DNA from: Thermodesulfovibrionales bacterium
GTDB taxonomy: Bacteria; Nitrospirota; Thermodesulfovibrionia; Thermodesulfovibrionales; Dissulfurispiraceae
Reading direction: 5' to 3'
Length of the DNA: 64,000 nucleotides
Assembly: GCA_020062545.1 (NCBI GenBank)
Contig: JAGUWD010000028.1
Location: forward strand, 1-64,000
Position numbers and translations under genes: made by a program. The notes under the pieces were generated by a model. The model had not been told where the DNA came from and made no database searches. It saw nothing but the letters and a program-made list of their open reading frames with translations. Of the stretch, positions 41,294 to 50,817 are shown in pieces (positions within the stretch are counted from its first letter, which is position 1; each line of letters begins with the position of its first letter).

Positions 41294-44200
41294 TCATCCT
41301 CCCTGATTCGCGCCCTTTGACTTTTTCATAAACCTCTGCTGCAATCTATCCATATACACATAAACAACAGGGGTAACATAAAGTGTGAGCATCTGCGAGA
41401 ACAATAGTCCTCCGACAACTGCAAGCCCCATGGGCCGACGGGCCTCTGCGCCTGCGCCAAAACCGATGGCGATCGGCAATGCGCCGAGGAGCGCTGCCAT
41501 GGTTGTCATCATGATAGGTCTGAATCTTATGATACATGCCTCATAAATGGCATCGATTGCATTTTTATTCCTTTCCCTCTGAGCATCCAGTGCAAAATCG
41601 ATCATCATTATTCCATTCTTTTTAACAAGTCCTATAAGCAGTATAATTCCAACAAAGGAGTAGATATTCAAATCAACCCCGAAGAGCATTAATGCTACAA
41701 GGGCGCCAAAACCGGCAAATGGAAGGGCTGAAAGTATTGTTACAGGATGGATAAAGCTTTCATAGAGTATTCCAAGCACCATGTATATTACAAATACAGC
41801 CATAATCAGCAAAAGACCCAATCCCTTGAGAGAGGACTGAAATGCCTGGGCAGCCCCCTGAAAACTCGTTGTTATCGAGCCGGGCAGTGTAGAACGCGAA
41901 AGCTTATCTATTGCCGAGACAGCATCACCGAGAGATACGCCCGGCTTTAAATTAAAGGAGATGGTTACAGAAGGCAGTTGCCCTGAGTGATTGACTGTCA
42001 TGGGGCCAAGCCCCTGACTTAACCGTGCTACTGCATTGATCGGAACCAACTGCCCTTTCGAAGAGCGAACATACAGCATCGAAAGCGCAGAAGGGTCCAT
42101 CTGATACTCCGGCTTTACTTCAATGATAACCTGATACTGATTGTTAGGCGCATAAATCGTAGATATCCACCTTGAACCATAGGCATTCCAGAGTGCATTT
42201 TCTATCTGTTCTGCGGTGACGCCTGATGACTCTGCCCTGTCCCTGTCGATCTCTATATTCAATTGCGGGTTTTTTATCTGAAGGTCGCTTGTTACATCCT
42301 GAAGCATCGGCAGTGCGCGCATCCTGTCTTCAAGCATCTGGGAGTAATGATAAAGCTCCCTGGTATCGGAGCCTTTCAGGGTAAACTGATAAAGGCTCTT
42401 TGTAAGCTGTCCTCCTATACGAATTGTCGGCGGATTTTGAAGAAATGCCCTTATTCCGGGCACCGATGCCAATTTTGGTCTTAAATGCTCTATAAATTCA
42501 TCCACGCTCATGTCACGCTCAGAACGGGGTTTAAGGTGCATAAACATCCGTCCATTGTTGGTGCTTGGAGAGCCCGGTCCTGGCCCGACTGCCGACATGA
42601 ATCCTTCCACATAAGGCTCTTTTTGCACAATCCCTGCAAGCGCCTTCTGGTGCCTCACCATATCGTCAAAAGAAACGCCCTGCGCAGCCTCTGTAACTAC
42701 AAAAACCATCCCCTTATCCTCATCTGGCAAAAATCCCTTTGGCATCCTTATAAATAGAAAGATGGTCAAAATCATTACTATGATAGAGACTGCAATTATC
42801 GACAAACGATGCCTCAGCGCCCATGATAGAGTTACTTTATAGAGATTAAGCATCCATTCAAAAAACCTCTCCGATGTTAGATAAAGGCGATTGTGTTTAA
42901 CCTCTGCAGCAGGTCTTACAAAACGGCTGCTCATCATGGGTGTGAGCGTAAGAGAGACAATCCCCGATATTAAAATAGCAGCGCTGATAGTTACGGAAAA
43001 CTCGTGAAAAAGCCGTCCTATTATGCCTCCCATAAAAAGCACAGGGATAAAAACTGCAACAAGAGAGATTGTCATGGACAGTATCGTAAAACCGATTTCC
43101 TTTGAGCCTTTAAATGCCGCTTCCATCGGTCTTTCTCCCTTTTCCATATGCCTGACGATATTTTCGAGCATGACAATGGCATCGTCAACTAAAAAGCCCA
43201 CAGAGAGGGTTAATGCCATAAGGGAAAGATTGTCGAGGCTGTAGCCCATAAGATACATTACTGCAAAGGTTCCAACGATTGAAAAAGGCAGGGCCATTGC
43301 CGGTATGAGCGTAGCCGACAGATTGCGCAAAAACAGGAATATAACGAGAACAACTAAAAAGACCGTCAGCATCAGGGTGAATTTGACATCGTTCACCGAA
43401 TCACGAATGGATACAGAGCGATCGTAAAGTATCTGCATCGAAACAGAGGCCGGAAGCTGTTTTTTCATGGTAGATATGAGATCTTTGACTGCTGTTGCCA
43501 CCTCCACCGTGTTGGTGCCCGGCTGTTTCTGTATTGCGAGGACTATCGCTCTCTGTAAAACATTATTGGTGCCGTACCACGCAGCCACCTTGTTGTTTTC
43601 GACTCCATCGGCAACTGCTGCTATATCCTGAAGCCTCACCGGAGAGCCGTTGCGATAGGCAACTATAAGCGGCCCGTATTGAGCAGCAGTGGTTAACTGG
43701 CCTGTTGCCTGAACCGTATACAATCTGTGAGTCCCGTAAAGTGTGCCTGTGGGCAGATTGACATTACCGCTTCTTATTGCCTTTTCTACATCATCTATCC
43801 CGATTTTCCTGCTCGCAATAGCCTTTGGATCAACCTGAACCCTCACAGCGTATTTCTGAGGTCCGAATATCTGCACCTGAGCCACTCCACTGACCATCGA
43901 GACGCGCTGTGCAATCAATGTATCCGCATACTCATTAAGGCTGTAAAGCGGCAGAGTCGGAGATGTGAGGGCAAAATAAAGTATAGGCTGGTCTGCCGGA
44001 TTTACCTTCTGGTATATCGGCGGACTCGGCATTCCTGCCGGAAGCTGTGATGCTGCCTTTGCTATCATTGCCTGAACATCCTGGGCTGCTGCGTCTATAT
44101 TTCTGCTCAGGTCAAACTGAAGTGTAATCTGTGTTATTCCAAGCGCATTAACCGATGTCATGGAATCGAGACCTGCTATTGTGGAGAATTGTTTTTCCAG

Positions 44201-44398
44201 GGGCGTTGCTACAGCAGATGCCATTGTTTCAGGACTTGCGCCGGGGAGACTGGCTGTGACAAGCAGTGTCGGGAAATCCACATTGGGCAAATCGCTCACA
44301 GGCAGGTTGCGATAGCCCATGATGCCGAAGACGAGTATCCCCAGCATGATAAGAGTTGTTGTAACAGGCCGTTTTATGAAGGTATCGGATATGTTCAT
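41294..44398 (-). CDS. RND multidrug efflux permease (AcrB/MdtBC type)
   Basis: A 1034-residue inner-membrane pump of full length with twelve membrane helices and two large periplasmic loops. The proton-relay pair DD is in LSVGFLVDDAIVMLENI (helix 4). Other blocks are PVSDLPNVDFPTLLVTASLPGASPET at the N-terminus and IGLVKKNGIMMIDFALDAQR in the second half. Sequence flavour is MdtB/MdtC-like rather than AcrB. Its ATG overlaps the adaptor stop (ATGA). Confidence 0.95.
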   Translation of the reverse strand: MNISDTFIKRPVTTTLIMLGILVFGIMGYRNLPVSDLPNVDFPTLLVTASLPGASPETMASAVATPLEKQFSTIAGLDSMTSVNALGITQITLQFDLSRNIDAAAQDVQAMIAKAASQLPAGMPSPPIYQKVNPADQPILYFALTSPTLPLYSLNEYADTLIAQRVSMVSGVAQVQIFGPQKYAVRVQVDPKAIASRKIGIDDVEKAIRSGNVNLPTGTLYGTHRLYTVQATGQLTTAAQYGPLIVAYRNGSPVRLQDIAAVADGVENNKVAAWYGTNNVLQRAIVLAIQKQPGTNTVEVATAVKDLISTMKKQLPASVSMQILYDRSVSIRDSVNDVKFTLMLTVFLVVLVIFLFLRNLSATLIPAMALPFSIVGTFAVMYLMGYSLDNLSLMALTLSVGFLVDDAIVMLENIVRHMEKGERPMEAAFKGSKEIGFTILSMTISLVAVFIPVLFMGGIIGRLFHEFSVTISAAILISGIVSLTLTPMMSSRFVRPAAEVKHNRLYLTSERFFEWMLNLYKVTLSWALRHRLSIIAVSIIVMILTIFLFIRMPKGFLPDEDKGMVFVVTEAAQGVSFDDMVRHQKALAGIVQKEPYVEGFMSAVGPGPGSPSTNNGRMFMHLKPRSERDMSVDEFIEHLRPKLASVPGIRAFLQNPPTIRIGGQLTKSLYQFTLKGSDTRELYHYSQMLEDRMRALPMLQDVTSDLQIKNPQLNIEIDRDRAESSGVTAEQIENALWNAYGSRWISTIYAPNNQYQVIIEVKPEYQMDPSALSMLYVRSSKGQLVPINAVARLSQGLGPMTVNHSGQLPSVTISFNLKPGVSLGDAVSAIDKLSRSTLPGSITTSFQGAAQAFQSSLKGLGLLLIMAVFVIYMVLGILYESFIHPVTILSALPFAGFGALVALMLFGVDLNIYSFVGIILLIGLVKKNGIMMIDFALDAQRERNKNAIDAIYEACIIRFRPIMMTTMAALLGALPIAIGFGAGAEARRPMGLAVVGGLLFSQMLTLYVTPVVYVYMDRLQQRFMKKSKGANQGG

Positions 44399-45510
44399 CT
44401 GTCTTTTTTTATCTCTACTTTGGCCCCTGCAATGAGTCTGAGTTGACCGTCGGTGACAACAACCTCTCCGGGCTGAAGTCCCTTTTCAACCGTAATTTCC
44501 TGATCGCGTCTGATGCCTGTAACAACAGGTCTTAACTCTACTGTGTTGTCAGCCTTTACGACAAATACATACTGCCCTTCCTGCCCTGTCTGGACAGCCT
44601 GATGCGGAATAATAACTGCATTGTGCTGAATGCCGAGTGTAAGCGATACATTGACAAACTGTCCGGGCCACAATATTTTATCTTTATTCAAAAAAGTTGC
44701 TTTAAGCATTATGGTTCCGGTTGCCGGGTCAACAGCATTGTTTATAAAAGTGAGTTCTCCGATAGCAGAGTAAGTTTCCGGTCCCTGAATAATCGCCTCT
44801 GTTTTCAATTTTTTGGCAGACATGGCCTTTTTAATCCTCGTCAGTTCCTGTTCAGGTACAGAGAAGCTCACATATATAGGACTGATCTGATTAATAACAG
44901 CCATAACAGTATCATTAGCCTTTATCATATTGCCCTGATTGACAAGGATGCTTCCTATCCGTCCATTGATAGGAGAGCGCAGGTAGCAGTATTGCAGTTG
45001 CAATTTGGCATTTTCAAGTGCTGCCCTGTCAGCCTTCACTATTGCCTTAAGCGCTTCTTGGTTGGTTTTTACCTTGTCGTACTGCTGTTTCGAGACTAAT
45101 TCTTCTTTAAAGAGCTCGGCATAGCGCTGTGCATCGATCCCGGCATTGTCTGCCTGAACAACATCCCTCGCAAGGTTTGCCTCTGCCTGTCTTACTGCCT
45201 CTTCAAACGGACGGGGGTCTATTAAAAACAGGAGTTCACCTTTTTTTACATCCCTGCCTTCCTGAAAATAAACTGCGGAAAGCTGCCCATCCACACGGGA
45301 TTTTAACGATACAGTGGAATAAGCCTCGACATTGCCGATGGCGCGCAGATCTACAGGAACATCTCTCTGAACTGCTGTACTTACACTTACAGGCACGGCA
45401 GGAGCAGATTTTAGTTTTTTAGAAGATGAATCTCTGCCATGACATGCTGTAAGAAATAAAAAAAGAGTGCAAAAAAGCAGAAGGGTTGCAGATGAGAAAA
45501 ACTTTCGCAT
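44395..45510 (-). CDS. RND efflux periplasmic adaptor lipoprotein
   Basis: A 371-residue HlyD/MdtA-type protein. The lipobox LTAC is near residue 23, so it is probably lipid-anchored in the inner membrane. Lipoyl halves are LKSRVDGQLSAVYFQEGRDVKKGE and LRSPINGRIGSILVNQGN (given in part), with a beta-barrel and membrane-proximal domain after them. It shares one base with the end of the tolC-like gene and overlaps the permease by four. Confidence 0.94.
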   Translation of the reverse strand: MRKFFSSATLLLFCTLFLFLTACHGRDSSSKKLKSAPAVPVSVSTAVQRDVPVDLRAIGNVEAYSTVSLKSRVDGQLSAVYFQEGRDVKKGELLFLIDPRPFEEAVRQAEANLARDVVQADNAGIDAQRYAELFKEELVSKQQYDKVKTNQEALKAIVKADRAALENAKLQLQYCYLRSPINGRIGSILVNQGNMIKANDTVMAVINQISPIYVSFSVPEQELTRIKKAMSAKKLKTEAIIQGPETYSAIGELTFINNAVDPATGTIMLKATFLNKDKILWPGQFVNVSLTLGIQHNAVIIPHQAVQTGQEGQYVFVVKADNTVELRPVVTGIRRDQEITVEKGLQPGEVVVTDGQLRLIAGAKVEIKKDR

Positions 45511-46835
45511 TAATGTTGTCCTCCTTGAGCCTTCGCTGCCGATGTTTTTAACATTTGCCCTGTAACACGCTGAAGCCTGATCAGGGCAAGCTGATAGTTA
45601 TAAGCCGCATCCGCCAACTGCCTTTCCGCTGTGATAAGCAATGTGTTTGCATCGATGACATCTATGCTGTTGGCAAGTCCAAACTGGTATTGCCTTGAGA
45701 CAGAATTGTAATTATCCCTTGCGAATGCCATCCGGTCTTCAAGGGATTTCAGAACTCCCTTCTGTGTTTGAAAATCGAGATAGGCATTTTCAACTTCGAT
45801 GCCTATCGTCTTTTTCAAGTCATCATAGATGAGTTCGGACTGTCTCCTTTTTGCTTCTGCCTCTGCCACTTCAGCCTTTCTCAGACCTCCTTCAAAGAAA
45901 GGGAAGTTCAGCTTGATACCCCCGTATATGCTTTCCTTATTCAGAAATGTAGAGGCAGGATTCTCATCTTTCTTTGTATATACGCCTTCTATGGAAACCG
46001 TCGGCCAGTAAGCGCCTTTAGAATATCTGACCTGTTGTCCTGCTATCTTCCTCTGTAGTTCTACACCCTTTAATTCTGCTCTTTCCGCAAAGGCTGTCTG
46101 CTTAAGGGAATCAAGGTTATCTGCCGTATCCTGTTTGTTACCCGTTGCTTCCTTAATATCAAAATCTCCGATTATCCCCGCAACCCTTGCAAGAATTGCC
46201 TTTGTCAGCTTGAGATTATTTTCAGATTTCACAAGTTCCGCACGGGCGCCAGACAACTCTGCCTCTGCCCTGAGCAGGTCTGTTTTTGTTACCTCACCGA
46301 CCTTGAGTCTTATTGCTGCTGCATCCCTGTGCTTTGCAAGCCGATCAAAATTGGTCTTTGCAATCTCAACGGCCTTCTTTGCCCGCAGGACATCATAATA
46401 GGCTGACGCAACATTGAAAAGGTACGCCTCCCTAACTGCACGGAGGTCGTATCTGCTCTTTTCAATGCTTTCCTTTGATATATTGAAGGCAGTTATTTCC
46501 CTTCCGCTTACTGACAATGATTGGTCAAGCCTTAGTCCCCACAATGTGGAATCATCCGGCTGAATAACAGAGCCTGTGGATGATCGTTTGTCTTCGCTGT
46601 ACTTCGTATAACTGCCGAAGGCAGAAAGTTTTGGAAACAGCACCGAGACGGCCTTGTCTTTGCCCCTTTCAGCAATATACAGGTCTTCTTCCGATATCTT
46701 TATCTTTTCGGAGCGGTCAAGGGCTATTCCGTAAAGGTCTTCGAGGGAATACTCCTGCGCGGGTAAGATGCCGGCAGGAAGCATAACTGCTATTAAGACT
46801 ACACAAATAAAAAAAATAACTCTTGAAATAATCAT
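45510..46835 (-). CDS. tolC: TolC-family outer-membrane efflux protein
   Basis: A 441-residue protein with a signal peptide (about 1-26) and two outer-membrane efflux repeats that form half of the helical-barrel pattern (RLKVGEVTKTDLLRAEAELSGAR and RQYQFGLANSIDVIDANTLL). It is the only outer-membrane channel in the operon and could serve both the RND and the MFS pump. It overlaps tetR by four bases. Confidence 0.93.
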   Translation of the reverse strand: MIISRVIFFICVVLIAVMLPAGILPAQEYSLEDLYGIALDRSEKIKISEEDLYIAERGKDKAVSVLFPKLSAFGSYTKYSEDKRSSTGSVIQPDDSTLWGLRLDQSLSVSGREITAFNISKESIEKSRYDLRAVREAYLFNVASAYYDVLRAKKAVEIAKTNFDRLAKHRDAAAIRLKVGEVTKTDLLRAEAELSGARAELVKSENNLKLTKAILARVAGIIGDFDIKEATGNKQDTADNLDSLKQTAFAERAELKGVELQRKIAGQQVRYSKGAYWPTVSIEGVYTKKDENPASTFLNKESIYGGIKLNFPFFEGGLRKAEVAEAEAKRRQSELIYDDLKKTIGIEVENAYLDFQTQKGVLKSLEDRMAFARDNYNSVSRQYQFGLANSIDVIDANTLLITAERQLADAAYNYQLALIRLQRVTGQMLKTSAAKAQGGQH

Positions 46836-47458
46836 GGCGTCTTCTCCTGTCTGCTCACTGCTTTTAATGTTCCATTTACAAAAATCTTCACAAATTCCTT
46901 TATCGTTGTATCTTTATCCATATGCCTATATTTTTTATGCATCATCATTTCATGGACATTAAAATACGAAAAAAACATGCCTAAAAATGCCCTTGCACCG
47001 AACTCTGTATCAAAGTCTTTAAGAATCTTTCTTTTCTGCATCTCGTCAAAATAAGATGCAAGAATCTTAAATATCTCATCGATAAATGCATGATAGATCT
47101 TATGGATTTTCTCGGGATACCTTTTCATTTCCGAATGCATTATCTGTATCAGGTCCTTTCTTGATGAAAGCGTTTCTAAAAATCTTTTTGCAATTACAGT
47201 TAGTGCCTTTTCATATGACATCATTGCTATTTCAGGCATCAGTTCTTTTAAGGCAGGCAGGAATGAATATGTGTTTATCATCTCTTCAAAGAGTTTTTCC
47301 TTTGAGGGGAAGTGCCTGAACAGCGTTACCTCGGCTATCCCCGCCTCCTTTGCAATCTCCTTTGTGGTAGCGCCGAGATAGCCATTTTTGGAAAATAGCC
47401 TTAATGCTGTTTCGAGAATCTTATCCCTCGTGGGTTGTGTGCCTTTTGACCTGCTCAT
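46832..47458 (-). CDS. TetR/AcrR-family transcriptional repressor
   Basis: A 208-residue regulator. The N-terminal helix-turn-helix (about 12-58) has GYLGATTKEIAKEAGIAEVTLFRHFPSKEKL. The C-terminal ligand domain is helical, with a typical dimer region. It is the first gene of the efflux operon and has a perfect palindrome over its own promoter, so autorepression relieved by drug binding is the likely control. Confidence 0.94.
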   Translation of the reverse strand: MSRSKGTQPTRDKILETALRLFSKNGYLGATTKEIAKEAGIAEVTLFRHFPSKEKLFEEMINTYSFLPALKELMPEIAMMSYEKALTVIAKRFLETLSSRKDLIQIMHSEMKRYPEKIHKIYHAFIDEIFKILASYFDEMQKRKILKDFDTEFGARAFLGMFFSYFNVHEMMMHKKYRHMDKDTTIKEFVKIFVNGTLKAVSRQEKTP

Positions 47459-47478
47459 TAAAACTCCCTATTCATAGG

Positions 47479-47498
47479 ATGTAAGTACTAACTTACAT
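47479..47498. promoter_or_regulatory. Probable TetR operator
   Basis: A perfect inverted repeat, ATGTAAGT and ACTTACAT around ACTA, lies 21 bases before the tetR ATG and touches the -10 box. Size and sequence match AcrR/TetR-type operators. Confidence 0.85.
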
Positions 47499-47525
47499 GA
47501 TAGATGAAACACACGTGGTTGTCAA
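47497..47525 (-). promoter_or_regulatory. Promoter of the tetR-tolC-RND-emrAB operon
   Basis: On the minus strand TTGACA (47525-47520), 17 bases, TATCAT (47502-47497). The -10 overlaps the end of the palindromic operator, so repressor binding would block RNA polymerase. Confidence 0.85.
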
Positions 47526-47602
47526 GAGAAAATATAGACAAAATAACAAATAACCTTCGAGGCTGACAGGGCATGGTATTAGAGCGGTTTCAGCAGCTCT
47601 TT

Positions 47603-48697
47603 TTACTCGTAGAGTCTGATCTTCGAATAGAAAAACGGCTTGAGGGTCTTGAGTGCCAATACAGAAACTACAGGCTTTAAAAGCCATGATGTCCTTGATT
47701 TGCTTCCGAGACACCGCTTGCAGTAAGGATGAACAACCCTGAACTTCTTGAACCCCTCGATTATTTTTCTTAGTTCCTCTGATGAAAGTATCTCCCTCAA
47801 AGATGCCTCTTTAAGATTCCCTATTTTTGTGCGGCCGTCAAAGTCAACGCAGCAGAGGGTAACATCTCCATTATGCAGTATGCTGAAGTGGTCACGCATG
47901 CCGAAACAATAGCCAGCCCATGCATTATATATCTTTTCGTCATCGAAGGCATGGCCCCAATCTTCAAGCACATATGTCTCGAAAAATATATTGGGATATA
48001 TTTCCACCACATTCCATTTATACGAGACAAGCTTATTTATTTTCTTCAGTGCAGCGTCCCTTTTACCTTTATCAACACCGAGCATCTCATAGATGCGTCC
48101 CGCCCAATATCCGAATATGTTTCTCAATTCCCCGGTTGACGAGATGACCTGTACAGGGCCTGTCCTTTTTTCCATATCCCTTTTGCGGAATCTCGTGTTC
48201 AAAAAACGGAACTTGAAAATCGTATCTTTATGTCTTGAGTTATAAGAAGAGAAGAAATCGAGAATGCCGTTAAGATAGACATCGTATGTCAGCGCCCTCG
48301 CCTTCCTGAGCACAAAGGATTTCTCGTCGGGCGTCTGCAGAGAAATATCAACCTGATAGAGGTCGTAGTTTAAAAGTTTTTTTCCTGCCTCGCTGCCGAG
48401 TCCTCCTCCATTGGTTGTCAGTCCTATCTTGATTCCTGTATTACTGGCATAGGAGAGAATGTCAAAAAAGTCCGGATGTAGTGTCGGCTCACCCATCACA
48501 TGGAAGGTGATCTTTTCACATATGTTGTTTTCATGGAGTTCAGAAATTATACGTCTGGCAAGGCCGGCATCCATATAACCGTACTTCCTTTTCATCTCTG
48601 ACTTGGGGCAGAATACGCAGTTGAAATCGCATACATTGGTAAGTTCTATATGAACTCTCTGGAGCGGAATTTCTATATGGCCGAAGCGCTGCGACAT
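47603..48697 (-). CDS. Radical SAM/SPASM-domain protein
   Basis: A 364-residue iron-sulfur protein. The radical SAM motif CDFNCVFC (C-x3-C-x2-C) is near residue 24. A C-terminal SPASM-like region has CFGM, CCVDF and CKRC cysteines for an auxiliary cluster. Such enzymes modify peptides, sugars or lipids, but the substrate cannot be read from sequence; no peptide precursor is adjacent. It has its own transcription unit, divergent from the FliD-like gene. Confidence 0.9.
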   Translation of the reverse strand: MSQRFGHIEIPLQRVHIELTNVCDFNCVFCPKSEMKRKYGYMDAGLARRIISELHENNICEKITFHVMGEPTLHPDFFDILSYASNTGIKIGLTTNGGGLGSEAGKKLLNYDLYQVDISLQTPDEKSFVLRKARALTYDVYLNGILDFFSSYNSRHKDTIFKFRFLNTRFRKRDMEKRTGPVQVISSTGELRNIFGYWAGRIYEMLGVDKGKRDAALKKINKLVSYKWNVVEIYPNIFFETYVLEDWGHAFDDEKIYNAWAGYCFGMRDHFSILHNGDVTLCCVDFDGRTKIGNLKEASLREILSSEELRKIIEGFKKFRVVHPYCKRCLGSKSRTSWLLKPVVSVLALKTLKPFFYSKIRLYE

Positions 48698-48816
48698 CTT
48701 TTAACGCTAACAAAAGCTTTTACTGGATGTCAACGAAGGCTCATAAAAATATTGCACTATTTTTTAAATAATGCTAATTTTAATACTGAGAAAGGATCTG
48801 ACAAAGGATTTGATAG

Positions 48817-50046
48817 ATGAACTCTATTGTTGATACATCTTTTTTAAATTTCAGTTTCACCAATTCCGTCTCCGGCAAATACACACAGGTTCAAAGGAAC
48901 AGCTATATAAAGTCCATCCAATCCCGGGAAGACGCAGCAAATACTAAAATAAGCGCACTTGGTAAGCTCCTGAATTCCCTCGAAGAACTGAAAACGAGCC
49001 TTGAAGGCATAAAAACAGAATCCCTCAAAATAATGAAAGCCGAGGTCTCTGACGAAGGGATTTTAACGGCCACGGCATCTTCATCGGCAACGGAAGGTTT
49101 ATATTCGGTGAAGGTCGATAGAACTGCGAAATCGCATACCCTCTATTCAAAGATATATCCTGCTGAAAATTCAGATGTTGGTACAGGCATACTGACCATA
49201 AGGATAGGAGACAATATAGGAGTCGATTTAAATATAACGGAATCGAGAAAGACACTCTCCAGAATAAAAGATGCCCTGAATGCGTCTGATGCTGATGTAA
49301 AGGCATCGCTGGCAAAAGAGGCTTCAGGCTACAGGCTTGTGATTTCTGCTAAAAACAGTGGTGACGGAAATAAAATAAACATAATCGTATCAGATGACGA
49401 TCTGAATAATACCGATTCAAACGGACTTTCCGCTCTCTCATACGACACAAATACCGCAAAAAATATGACGGAGTATACCCCTCCTTACAATGCTGTTTTG
49501 TTTGCAGACAGCAGCTTCTTTGAAAAGACCGAAAATGAAATAACGGATGCAATAACAGGCGTAACTATGAAACTCTTAAAGGAAAACGACAAGTTTCCAG
49601 TGTACATTACAGTATCGGAAGATCAGAGTTCCCTGATATTCGAAAAACTCGATTCCTTTGTCGGGGCATATAATAATGTTATCAAATTGGTGGACGAGCT
49701 TCAGGGTACAAGCAGAATCATGAAAAGGGACTCCTCTGTGGGCTATTTGAGAAACTCCCTCACAGACATTCAGACAAAGACTTATAACAATTTGACCCTT
49801 AAGTCCCTCGGTTTTAAATTCGACACAAAGGACATCATGTCCCTCGACATCGGGAAAATTGACAGTGCAATGATTTCAAACCTGAGCAATGTAACCGCTG
49901 CTCTAAATTCCCTCGCAGGTGAACTGGAAACAACGCTCAACAGCTATATCGATTCGATCATCCCAGGCCAACAGGATACCTACAGAACACTGATAAACGA
50001 ATACATCAAGGCTGAAAAAACAACCTACAAGTCATTCAACAGATGA
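48817..50046 (+). CDS. FliD-like flagellar hook-associated protein, short form
   Basis: A 409-residue protein. The N-terminal region has TKISALGKLLNSLEELKTSLEGI, then SATEGLYSVKVDRTAKSHTL, matching FliD_N. The middle has ASGYRLVISAKNSGDGNKI and the C-terminal region resembles FliD_C (VGAYNNVIKLVDEL, LKSLGFKFDTKDIMSLDIGKI). No other flagellar gene is near. It overlaps the sua5 gene by four bases. It may be the filament cap or a FliD-derived secreted protein. A weak AAAGGA site precedes the ATG. Confidence 0.8.
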   Translation: MNSIVDTSFLNFSFTNSVSGKYTQVQRNSYIKSIQSREDAANTKISALGKLLNSLEELKTSLEGIKTESLKIMKAEVSDEGILTATASSSATEGLYSVKVDRTAKSHTLYSKIYPAENSDVGTGILTIRIGDNIGVDLNITESRKTLSRIKDALNASDADVKASLAKEASGYRLVISAKNSGDGNKINIIVSDDDLNNTDSNGLSALSYDTNTAKNMTEYTPPYNAVLFADSSFFEKTENEITDAITGVTMKLLKENDKFPVYITVSEDQSSLIFEKLDSFVGAYNNVIKLVDELQGTSRIMKRDSSVGYLRNSLTDIQTKTYNNLTLKSLGFKFDTKDIMSLDIGKIDSAMISNLSNVTAALNSLAGELETTLNSYIDSIIPGQQDTYRTLINEYIKAEKTTYKSFNR

Positions 50047-50639
50047 TAATAAAACTCACCGATGAAAACCTCGGCGAAACAATAAATAAAGCCATTGCTG
50101 TTCTCAAAAGTGGAGGAATTGTCGCATATCCCACAGAGACCTTTTACGGTCTCGGGGCAAAATATGATATTGATTCAGCCCTCAAAAGGCTTTATGAAAT
50201 AAAAAATAGGCCCCAAGAAAAGGCAATGCCTCTGATTATAGGCAGCAGAGAAGAACTGTTCCTTATCACCGATTCGGTAAATAAATCGGCAATGGATCTC
50301 ATGGATAGATTCTGGCCCGGGCCATTAACCATCCTCTTTCGCGCCCGCCCCGGCCTTTCAGAATATATCTCATCAGAAAATAAGGTGGCGGTAAGAATTC
50401 CCGGGGAATCATTCGCCCTCAGACTCGCAATAGCAGCAGGGTTTCCCATAACCTCCACCAGCGCAAATATATCAGGCATGCCTCCTGCTGACAATGCATC
50501 GATGGTCTCCGATTATTTTGGAGAAGTGATTGACTTAATAATTGACGGCGGCAAAACAAATGGCGGATTGCCTTCTACAATTGTTGACGTAACAGGCGAC
50601 ATGCCAAAAATCATCAGGCATGGATTGATAGATATTTAG
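50043..50639 (+). CDS. tsaC: L-threonylcarbamoyladenylate synthase (Sua5/YciO/YrdC)
   Basis: A 198-residue protein of the YrdC type. Blocks are GIVAYPTETFYGLGA, IKNRPQEKAMPLIIG and the C-terminal TSANISGMPP and PSTIVDV. It makes threonylcarbamoyl-AMP for t6A37 of ANN-decoding tRNAs. Its start overlaps the FliD-like gene. Confidence 0.93.
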   Translation: MIIKLTDENLGETINKAIAVLKSGGIVAYPTETFYGLGAKYDIDSALKRLYEIKNRPQEKAMPLIIGSREELFLITDSVNKSAMDLMDRFWPGPLTILFRARPGLSEYISSENKVAVRIPGESFALRLAIAAGFPITSTSANISGMPPADNASMVSDYFGEVIDLIIDGGKTNGGLPSTIVDVTGDMPKIIRHGLIDI

Positions 50640-50768
50640 TCCTTGCAGTCCCTTTATGCAAGCCACTTCTAAGACCACGATATAGATAAATCTAATTCTT
50701 GAACAATCGTTACCCAAAATAGAATGTTCTATAAAAAACAACTTTCGTTTTAAAAATTAATTTTTTTG

Positions 50769-50806
50769 TTGACAAAAGGGAAATTATGGTGTATAGTTTT
50801 CCATAA
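50769..50806 (+). promoter_or_regulatory. Strong promoter with overlapping inverted repeat
   Basis: TTGACA (50769-50774), a 17-base spacer and TATAGT (50792-50797) lie just before the HTH gene. A perfect inverted repeat TTATGG (50784-50789) and CCATAA (50801-50806) straddles the -10 box. It could be an operator for the HTH protein encoded directly downstream (AGGAG at 50808, ATG at 50818). Confidence 0.75.
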
Positions 50807-50817
50807 AAGGAGAAAGG

